NCBI GenBank assembly: GCA_946543465.1
Contig: CAMNLR010000117.1
Location: 1-21,718, forward strand
Length of the DNA: 21,718 bases
Direction: 5' to 3'
From: CAG-791 sp002390025
GTDB lineage: Bacteria; Bacillota; Clostridia; Lachnospirales; Lachnospiraceae
Shown here: one piece after another, positions 14,051-20,017 of the stretch
Numbering within the stretch: the first letter of the stretch is position 1
Layout of the letters: every line of letters begins with the position of its first letter
Translations under genes and position numbers: made by a program
The notes under the pieces: generated by a model
The model's database searches: none
Seen by the model: the letters and a program-made list of their open reading frames with translations, nothing else
What the model was told of the DNA's origin: nothing

Positions 14051-14100
14051 ATATTATCAGAACCATTTCATAAATGCAAGCGTTTTTTTAATATTTTTTC
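14051..14100 (-). promoter_or_regulatory. Promoter of tRNA-Glu
   Basis: TTGCAT (14074-14079) and TAATAT (14051-14056) are 17 bp apart with TG one base before the -10. The UP-like GAAAAAATATT at 14090-14100 and the -35 block GCTTGCATTT are identical to those at the rimP promoter. No clear terminator separates the upstream membrane-protein gene from this promoter, so read-through into the tRNA is possible. Confidence 0.8.
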
Positions 14101-14215
14101 ATTTCTGTATATTTCTGTTTTTTGCCATTTATTTTTTGTTATTTCTATCGTCAGACAGACTTGCTGCTGACCGACCCATGGCTTCAGATCATACGCTTCC
14201 CCGCATCAGCGGCTG

Positions 14216-15037
14216 TCACATTCCCAGGCGCATCATATCGTCGAGGATCTCCTTCTCGGATTTGTGAGCACTCCTGTCACTCTTCTCTTCCCCGGCATGC
14301 ATGCGGACGGAAGCGACAGATTCCACTCTGCCGGTGTAATCGTATACACTCTCTGATTCCTCCCCTTCCGGTTCGAGGATCCTGTCGCCGCATTCATCCA
14401 CCAGGGGAAGGTAGGGTATAAAATCGGGCAGCATCAGCTTTGCGTCCAAAAGGGCCAGCAGGCCGAAGCCGAAGAAGGTCCAGATGAAGGCATAGAGGGG
14501 CTGGTACTGTGCATCAGTGGCACTCAGGTAGAGAGAGAACAGATGGAAAAAGAGAAGCACGGGAAGCTTCCAGATCTTGCGGAAGGCAAAAAAGACACTG
14601 TTCCTGATCAGATTGGGAAGTGTGTCCGCAAAGCAGGCCATGACCGGAAAAAGCCACAGGAGCAGGGAGACTTCCAGGATCAGGATGGCAAGGACAGGAA
14701 TGCGAAGGATGTGTATCATCCCGCCGGCCAGCCTGGTGATCCGCAGATCGATCAGAAGGAAAGCCGCCAGGGCTGCCGCAGCCACAAAGGTCACTGTCGC
14801 CTGTTTCCAGTTGGTCCTGAAGCCCTTCCAGAACTCTTTGAAGGGATTGATGACGCCGTCGCCGCGCTCCATGCGGAAAAGCGTATATTCCAGTGCAGCG
14901 TAGGAAGCACCGATAGTAATGACAGGAAGGCTGAAGAGCACAAACATCAGGTTTGCGCCGATGACGACGCCGCAGCGTGTCATCAGTCTGCCGAATGCAC
15001 TGTCATTACTCAAAAAACTGCTCATGAGTTCTCTCAT
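14216..15037 (-). CDS. DUF624 / YesL-like membrane protein
   Basis: The 273-aa product has about five hydrophobic segments and the DUF624 N-terminal pattern: F-L-S-N-D-S-A-F-G-R-L, then a first membrane span ending LFSLPVITIGAS. YesL proteins are often found beside carbohydrate ABC importers in Firmicutes; their molecular role is unknown. A hydrophilic tail of about 65 residues follows the last span. The preceding gene ends eight bases upstream of the chosen ATG (15035-15037). AGGAG lies only two bases before that ATG, so the in-frame ATG at 15023-15025 may be the true start. Last gene of the importer operon. Confidence 0.85.
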   Translation of the reverse strand: MRELMSSFLSNDSAFGRLMTRCGVVIGANLMFVLFSLPVITIGASYAALEYTLFRMERGDGVINPFKEFWKGFRTNWKQATVTFVAAAALAAFLLIDLRITRLAGGMIHILRIPVLAILILEVSLLLWLFPVMACFADTLPNLIRNSVFFAFRKIWKLPVLLFFHLFSLYLSATDAQYQPLYAFIWTFFGFGLLALLDAKLMLPDFIPYLPLVDECGDRILEPEGEESESVYDYTGRVESVASVRMHAGEEKSDRSAHKSEKEILDDMMRLGM

Positions 15038-15045
15038 ATCTCCTG

Positions 15046-15738
15046 TCAGGACCTCCCGTCGTAAATGTATTCCAGAAATTTCTCCACAGCCTCGATGTTG
15101 CTGCTCCGGGCGCCGATTCCAAGGGCGCATCCGTCCGTGTAGATATGATATTCCGACATCAGAATGCTGTCGCTGATATCAATGCCCACGGGCACGGGAT
15201 CCGCGCTGTATTCGGTGTCAAAGGGGATGCTGTAGATGAGGCGGTCTTTATATTTTTCATAGATTGCTCTGCACCGCTCATCCTGCAGGTCCATGAGGCG
15301 CCCGCTCTGTCCCAGAGAGGACAGCTCCTCCGGTTCCATTGTGACTGCATCCAGGACACCTGCGTCAACAGTTGCCACAAAGACCTCATAATATTTGTTG
15401 CCGGCCGCTCTGTTTTTGCTGTAATCAAAATAGATCTCGTCGTTGAATTCGACAATCTTCTGTGTCACGTCGTAGCCGGTATAGTCCACATACCCCTTCC
15501 AGAAGTCCGAATTCGTGCCGACATCCTGCCGGGTGTTGGTAATGGTGAGGTAGAACCAGTGATCTTTGAGCGCTGTCCTGGCCTGGTGGACCGCGAAAGC
15601 ACCGAAGCAGATCAGACACAGGAGGCCGATGATCCACAGATTATAGTAATCCCATACATAACCGAGCTTTTGCCGCGCGGATTTCCCCCGCAGCTTTTCC
15701 TTTTCTGCTCTGTAGCCGGACCGCCATTTCTCAAACAT
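15046..15738 (-). CDS. Membrane-anchored protein with a reduced substrate-binding-protein-like domain
   Basis: A 230-aa protein not assigned to a named family. It has a basic cytoplasmic N-terminus (1-30), one membrane span (about 33-51, LWIIGLLCLICFGAF) and an outside domain of about 175 residues. That domain shows features typical of type 1 sugar-binding proteins: VDAGVLDAVTMEPEEL then L-x-x-S-G-R-L-M-D-L (the stretch where binding proteins place a target label), and near the C-terminus ALGIGARSSNIEAVEKFLEYI, which resembles the closing part of a binding protein. It is about half the usual length. The ATG has GGGGAG six bases upstream. It follows the permease pair and is coupled to the DUF624 gene, so a role in the same transport system is inferred. 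Confidence 0.75.
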   Translation of the reverse strand: MFEKWRSGYRAEKEKLRGKSARQKLGYVWDYYNLWIIGLLCLICFGAFAVHQARTALKDHWFYLTITNTRQDVGTNSDFWKGYVDYTGYDVTQKIVEFNDEIYFDYSKNRAAGNKYYEVFVATVDAGVLDAVTMEPEELSSLGQSGRLMDLQDERCRAIYEKYKDRLIYSIPFDTEYSADPVPVGIDISDSILMSEYHIYTDGCALGIGARSSNIEAVEKFLEYIYDGRS

Positions 15739-15766
15739 TGTATTCTCCCCTTTGTAACATGGTAAA

Positions 15767-15797
15767 CCGGAACTTCTAAGGAGAATGGAAGTTCCGG
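15767..15797 (-). other. Intercistronic hairpin after the MalG-type permease gene
   Basis: CCGGAACTTC (15767-15776) and GAAGTTCCGG (15788-15797) are perfect 10-bp arms around an 11-nt loop. On the minus strand it is followed by TTTACC, too few U for a strong terminator. It may reduce transcription into, or stabilise the message ahead of, the last two genes. Confidence 0.6.
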
Positions 15798-15878
15798 CTT
15801 ACTCTTATACCTGTATTTTTTTGAGAGGGATCGTCTTCCGAAACCGGATCGGCGCTACAGGTTTTAGCATTTCGATCA

Positions 15879-16718
15879 TCAGAGCTTTCCGCCGGAAGTA
15901 GCGATACCTTCGACAAACTGCTTCTGGAAGATCACATAGATCACGATCATGGGGATGACTGCGAGGACTGCAGATGCCATCATCGTGGGATAATCACTGC
16001 CGTACTGTCCCTGCATCTTTGCAAGGCCTGCGGACAGGGTGGTCGTCGCGGAGTTGGTGCAGACGATCATGGGCCACATCAGATCCTTGAAGGCGAACAG
16101 TGCGGTGAAGATGCCCAGGGAGACCATGGAGGATCTCGTCAGAGGCATCATGATCTTCAAAAATTTCTGACCGATATTGCATCCGTCCAGACCGGCGGCC
16201 TCTTCCAGGTCCATGGGCAGACCCTCATATCCGGTTTTAAGCAGATATGTGCCGAAAGCCGTGACGATACCCGGGAAGACCAGACCGGCGGTGGTGTTGA
16301 GCCAGCCCAGTTTGGAGACCATCAGATACTGAGGGATGATGAAGATCTGCGCGGGGATCATCATCTGGATCAGAACCAGGGAGAACATGATGTTCTTGCC
16401 CGGGAACTTGAGACGGCCGAAGGCATAGCCGGCCATGGTGGCGGTCAGGCATGCGCACACCACGCGGAAAAAGATCATCAGCAGGGTGTTCTTATAAAGA
16501 ATGACAAAGTTGTAGCTCTTCCAGACTTCAACGAAGTTTTCCCAGTGCCAGCCGTTGTGCGGGAAGATGTAGAAGGGGTCTACACTGATGGCCTCCTGGT
16601 TGGTCTTGACCGCAGTGAGGATCATCCAGGCAAAGGGAACGAGCATGATAAAGGCCATGATGATCAGGATAACATACATGATCACCTTATTGACACGGTC
16701 TCTTGTTTTAATATCCAT
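15879..16718 (-). CDS. Carbohydrate ABC transporter permease, MalG/MsmG type
   Basis: The 279-aa protein has six predicted membrane spans and the cytoplasmic EAA loop LPMDLEEAAGLDGCNIGQKF (about 166-185) followed by MMPL, which docks the ATPase. The ending ATSGGKL matches the common C-terminus of this family (usually G-x-x-x-G-A-V-K-G). It forms the second half of the membrane channel with the gene immediately upstream, 19 bases away. The start ATG has a GGGGAAGG-type site. No ATPase gene is nearby. Substrate not determinable beyond carbohydrate. Confidence 0.94.
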   Translation of the reverse strand: MDIKTRDRVNKVIMYVILIIMAFIMLVPFAWMILTAVKTNQEAISVDPFYIFPHNGWHWENFVEVWKSYNFVILYKNTLLMIFFRVVCACLTATMAGYAFGRLKFPGKNIMFSLVLIQMMIPAQIFIIPQYLMVSKLGWLNTTAGLVFPGIVTAFGTYLLKTGYEGLPMDLEEAAGLDGCNIGQKFLKIMMPLTRSSMVSLGIFTALFAFKDLMWPMIVCTNSATTTLSAGLAKMQGQYGSDYPTMMASAVLAVIPMIVIYVIFQKQFVEGIATSGGKL

Positions 16719-16737
16719 ATCTTACCTTCCCCTTTCC

Positions 16738-17628
16738 TTAATTGTGATAGACCATGGTCTTTTCTGCCCTCTGCATGATAAAGGTGACGATCATGATGAA
16801 GACGACCAGGACCATAACGATAGTGGCACCATAACCCTTGTTGCCGTTTGTGAAGGCGTAGGTATAAAAAAGGTAAACGATGGACTGCACTTTCGACAGA
16901 GCCACATTTGTCTTGTCCATGACCATGAACATGAGGTCAAAGACAGTCAGCGCGCCGATCAGTCTGGTCTGCACGATAAAGAATGTAGTCGGGGAAAGAA
17001 GCGGGACTGTGATATTGAAGAACTGGTTGATACCGGTCGCGCCGTCGATAGAAGCCGCTTCATAGTAGTCTCCGGGGATTTCCTGAAGACCGGAAATGAA
17101 GAGGACCATATTGTAGCCGATGACGGACCAGACACCGATGATACCGACAGAGATCCATGCGATCTTGGGATCGGAGATCCAGCCGATATTGGTGTGGAAA
17201 ATGTTGTTGAAAAGACCGAACTGCTGGTTATAGAGCCATTTCCATACCATGGCTACAGCTGCAGGTGCGCATACCATGGGCAGGAAGAAGATGGTCCGGA
17301 AAAGGGATGTGCCTTTGAGCTTCTGGTTGAGGAATACCGCAAGCACAAGGGCGATCACAACGCCGAAGGGCACTTCGATCAATGCGTATTTGATTGTGTT
17401 CCAGAGGGACTGCCAGGTCTCTCCTGCTGTAAGAACCGCCTGATAGTTGGCGAGGCCCACAAAAATGTTGCCTTTACCAAAGTCTCCTGTTTTGCAGAAA
17501 GACTGGTAAATTGTGTTAAACACAGGGTAAAAGTTAAGGATGATGAGGCCGATCATGGTAGGTGCGATGAACAGCCAGCCCCATCTTGCCTCTTCTCTTG
17601 CCCGTGGTGTCATTTTCTGTTTTCCCAT
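16738..17628 (-). CDS. Carbohydrate ABC transporter permease, MalF/MsmF type
   Basis: The 296-aa protein has six spans and the EAA loop YYEAASIDGATGINQFFNI followed by VPLL. The N-terminal W-L-F-I-A-P-T-M-I-G-L first span is typical of sugar permeases of the UgpA/MsmF group. The start ATG (17626-17628) was chosen because AAGGAGG lies four bases before it; an upstream in-frame extension of 32 codons lacks family similarity. It is co-transcribed with the binding-protein gene upstream (gap of 201 bases with a hairpin) and the partner permease downstream. Confidence 0.94.
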   Translation of the reverse strand: MGKQKMTPRAREEARWGWLFIAPTMIGLIILNFYPVFNTIYQSFCKTGDFGKGNIFVGLANYQAVLTAGETWQSLWNTIKYALIEVPFGVVIALVLAVFLNQKLKGTSLFRTIFFLPMVCAPAAVAMVWKWLYNQQFGLFNNIFHTNIGWISDPKIAWISVGIIGVWSVIGYNMVLFISGLQEIPGDYYEAASIDGATGINQFFNITVPLLSPTTFFIVQTRLIGALTVFDLMFMVMDKTNVALSKVQSIVYLFYTYAFTNGNKGYGATIVMVLVVFIMIVTFIMQRAEKTMVYHN

Positions 17629-17777
17629 ACTCCCTCCTTTGAATTTCTGTAAACAGAATGCGATCCTGTAACTCCCGCCGCGAGAGAAAAGCTGCTGTAT
17701 TCTCCCGCAGCGGAAACCGTACAAATATCATTCCATAACAGTCATTCATGTCGCGATTACCGCTTTCATGACTTAAT

Positions 17778-17799
17778 CAAATGATTGAAAAATCATCTG
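17778..17799 (-). other. Hairpin downstream of the binding-protein gene
   Basis: CAAATGATT (17778-17786) and AATCATCTG (17791-17799) pair over 9 bp (one G-U) around a 4-nt loop, about 30 bases after the stop codon. It has no U-tract beyond. Such hairpins commonly stabilise the 3' end of binding-protein mRNA so the binding protein outnumbers the permeases. The rest of the 201-base gap shows no gene. Confidence 0.5.
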
Positions 17800-17829
17800 G
17801 TAAAACGAATGGAATTTGACAGGAAAGGA

Positions 17830-19170
17830 TTATTCTGCTGCAATAGCATCCTCGATGATCTTCTGTGCGTTGTCGCATGCCTGAGACATAATGGCGGGAT
17901 CATCCGGATTCTCCCATGCGTCAAGGAAGGCACCCTGCTGCTGGAGAGCATCTTCCCAGACAGTGGTGTTTCTGGTGTAAGGACGGAAATAGAGTTTGAA
18001 GTTCTCCATCTCGATGAAGGGGCTGACATCCATGCCTTCAAATGCATTTGCGAAAGGCTCGGACATGCCTTCGATACCGGCCATGGTAACGCCCAGCTCT
18101 GCCTGCTTGGTCTGCGCTGCATCAGAGCAGAGGTAGGAGATCAGGCTGTAGCATGCATCGGGATTGGCAGTGTTTGCGCTTGCTGCCCAGCCCAGGCCGT
18201 TGTAGCAGGACTGACGCTCGCCTTCGTCACATGCGCCGTTGCCGTTGACATCGGCGTAAGGAAGAAGTGCCCAGTAATAATCTGCATGATGCTCAGCTTT
18301 ATAGAAGGAGTTGATCATCCAGGAACCCTGTGTGATCATAGCGCATTTTCCGGACTGGAAGAGAGAGTCTGTGCCGGTCTCGGCGACGACGGACTGAGGA
18401 GCGCCTACGGAGATGAGCTTGCGGACCATTTCCATGCCGGCCTTGCCTGCGTCGGAGCCGATGGTAGTTCCCTTGTGATCCTCAGTGATCACCTCTGCGC
18501 CGTAATCATAGACCAGGTTGTACCAGCCGTCCTGGTTGTTAGAGGTGTTCATAGCAAGACCGTAGACATCGCCGTTGGATGCTTCTGTGATCTTCTTGGC
18601 AGCTTCATACATGTCTTCCCATGTCCACTCATCTGTAGGATAGTCAACGCCGTACTGATCAAAGATGGCCTTGTTGTAGAGAAGAGCGATGGTGTCATGA
18701 TCCTTGGGAATCGCAAAGTGCTTGCCGTCTGATCTTGTGTAGAGATCGACGATGCCCTGATAGTACTTGCTCAGATCCATGGTCTCGTCCTTTTCAATGT
18801 AGGGATCGAGATCAAGCAGGATATCGTTTTCCATATACATCTGGGCTGTGTTGGAATGCATCCAGAACACATCGGGCATTGTGCCGCCGGAAGCGCCTGC
18901 CTCAAGCAGTGTCCAGTAGTTGTCCCAGTCGACAACTTCGATCTTGGCGGAAACGCCTGACTCAGCAGACCACTCATCAACGATCTGCTGCAGGCCTGCC
19001 TGCTGGTTGGAATCCCAGATGTTGATGGTCAGGGAACCTGAGGAAGATCCGGAGCCGGATCCCGCATCAGAACCGCCAGATGCAGGTGCGGATGAAGATC
19101 CGCCGCAAGCTGCGATCGAAAGCGCCATGACTGCGGACAGGATAAGAGCCGCTGCTTTCTTCATTTTCAT
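17830..19170 (-). CDS. Extracellular sugar-binding lipoprotein of an ABC importer
   Basis: The 446-aa protein is a family 1 solute-binding protein that captures sugar outside the cell and delivers it to the permeases. The signal peptide (MKMKK basic start, hydrophobic core) ends in the lipobox SIAAC with Cys22 as the lipidated residue, followed by a Gly/Ser linker to about residue 48. Mature landmarks include L-T-I-N-I-W-D, MPDVFWMHSNTAQMYMEND, FAIPKDHDTIALLYNKAIFD and W-T-W-E-D-M-Y-E-A-A-K-K-I, which fit oligosaccharide-binding proteins. The start has a strong AAAGGAGG site about seven bases upstream. First gene of the operon; the ligand is not determinable. Confidence 0.95.
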   Translation of the reverse strand: MKMKKAAALILSAVMALSIAACGGSSSAPASGGSDAGSGSGSSSGSLTINIWDSNQQAGLQQIVDEWSAESGVSAKIEVVDWDNYWTLLEAGASGGTMPDVFWMHSNTAQMYMENDILLDLDPYIEKDETMDLSKYYQGIVDLYTRSDGKHFAIPKDHDTIALLYNKAIFDQYGVDYPTDEWTWEDMYEAAKKITEASNGDVYGLAMNTSNNQDGWYNLVYDYGAEVITEDHKGTTIGSDAGKAGMEMVRKLISVGAPQSVVAETGTDSLFQSGKCAMITQGSWMINSFYKAEHHADYYWALLPYADVNGNGACDEGERQSCYNGLGWAASANTANPDACYSLISYLCSDAAQTKQAELGVTMAGIEGMSEPFANAFEGMDVSPFIEMENFKLYFRPYTRNTTVWEDALQQQGAFLDAWENPDDPAIMSQACDNAQKIIEDAIAAE

Positions 19171-19742
19171 AAGTTATCCTCCTTTTTTTGTACCTGCCGC
19201 CGCGCCGCAGAGCCGGGTGGGCAAACCATGGACTTTGTCTGTCTGGCCCGGAGCAGGAAACATTTACAACTGAATTTATCCTAAAGTGAAAAGGAGGAAG
19301 AATGAATATCACCATGTTGTTGAAATATGTAATATTGTTACGAACAATTCTATATGCACAATCGTACCCATCAAAATACCGGATGCTTTCGTAAATATGA
19401 CAGGAAAGCACACAGACGTTTGTTCAGTTTGACTGTAAAAGCGCGCTCGAATATAAATATGAGTGTGCATATTTTTTAATACAGGATGCATCTTTTATTC
19501 ATTTCTACAGTCAGCGGGCAGACTGTCTGTCTGCGCATCACCGAACATTTTTCCATTTTTCCCTGTCTTACGATCATGTCCGGAGATTATTATGCGGAAA
19601 CCGGTCTTTCACTGACAGATCCATTTTCAGATATACAGGCATAATCGCCTGCCGCATTGTGCATTTCATCTGTAATTGTATACATTTTGCAACATTTTAG
19701 ACTACTTTAAGAATTAGGCTGTATATTATTTTTGAAAATAAT
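19171..19742. other. Divergent intergenic region, importer side
   Basis: No credible gene in about 570 bases. The part near the importer is a long untranslated leader for the binding-protein gene. No good -35/-10 pair was found for it, which fits an activator-dependent promoter. Visible elements include the inverted repeat 19334-19348, a short CAGGC/GCCTG repeat (19636-19640 with 19647-19651) and the palindrome TGTATACA (19677-19684). Confidence 0.5.
19334..19348. promoter_or_regulatory. Candidate operator upstream of the importer operon
   Basis: ATTGTT and AACAAT are perfect 6-base arms around ACG, about 165 bases upstream of the binding-protein start, in an A/T-rich stretch. A regulator site is plausible from position and symmetry only. 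Confidence 0.3.
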
Positions 19743-19748
19743 TATAAT
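19743..19748 (+). promoter_or_regulatory. Candidate -10 element upstream of pyc
   Basis: TATAAT lies in a very A/T-rich stretch about 270 bases before pyc. No good -35 is found at 16-18 bp, so the promoter is weak, activator-dependent or placed elsewhere. A start near 19755 would make the structured block below a leader or small RNA. Confidence 0.35.
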
Positions 19749-19754
19749 TAAAAC

Positions 19755-19920
19755 GTCGAGGATCATTTTCGTTCGCGATTATTCCATCATGCAGAGGCCA
19801 TCAGGGGGCTTCGGCTTCTCATGCTGCGAAAGGGAATAGGTACCGGACTGTCTGCTGTTCCCGGCACCACGCCTTTTTGGCGAAGCGGCAATGTTCATCG
19901 ACCGGCAGCGCTTCTTTTTT
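19755..19920 (+). ncRNA. Possible structured leader or small RNA upstream of pyc
   Basis: A GC-rich island in A/T-rich surroundings with several complementary segments. GAGGCC (19794-19799) pairs GGCTTC (19813-19818) with flanking GCAG/CTGC. GGGAATAG (19832-19839) can pair CTGTTCCC (19855-19862), or alternatively GGAATA within it can pair TATTCC (19780-19785). CGCC/GGCG (19870-19882) closes a 5-T loop. The 5' GTCGA, CATT and TTCG segments can pair TCGAC, AATG and CGAA near the 3' end, and the block ends in a terminator-like hairpin. No known riboswitch, T-box or SRP motif was recognised. A 6S-like RNA is one alternative. Based on hand pairing only. Confidence 0.4.
19882..19920 (+). terminator. 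Terminator-like hairpin upstream of pyc
   Basis: GAAGCG (19882-19887) and CGCTTC (19909-19914) pair around a 21-nt loop and are followed directly by six T. The stem is short for its loop. If real it would end a small RNA or attenuate pyc. An overlapping hairpin GGCAGC/GCTGCC (19904-19909 with 19921-19926) is mutually exclusive with it. Confidence 0.45.
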
Positions 19921-19922
19921 GC

Positions 19923-19937
19923 TGCCTGTAACAGGCA
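19923..19937 (+). repeat. Perfect 15-bp palindrome in the pyc leader
   Basis: TGCCTGT and ACAGGCA are perfect 7-base arms around a single A. A second ACAGGC copy follows at 19944-19949 and could pair with the same left arm. It may be a protein-binding operator or part of an RNA switch. Further on, TTCCTC (19975-19980) is complementary to GAGGGA (20009-20014) in the pyc ribosome binding site. Confidence 0.45.
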
Positions 19938-20017
19938 TCGGGAAACAGGCGGAAAAAATCATCTGATTGGTCTGTTCCTCGATGCAGGATGTAATAATTT
20001 TTTAGAAGGAGGGACGA

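Noticed and set aside
14012..14215. Terminator for the importer operon after the DUF624 gene
   Set aside because: Only weak GTCAG/CTGAC and CCGC/GCGG pairings are present and none is followed by a U-tract.
19755..20017. T-box, SRP RNA or known riboswitch before pyc
   Set aside because: The T-box antiterminator core, SRP loop motif and common riboswitch core motifs were looked for by eye and not found; kept only as an unclassified structure.
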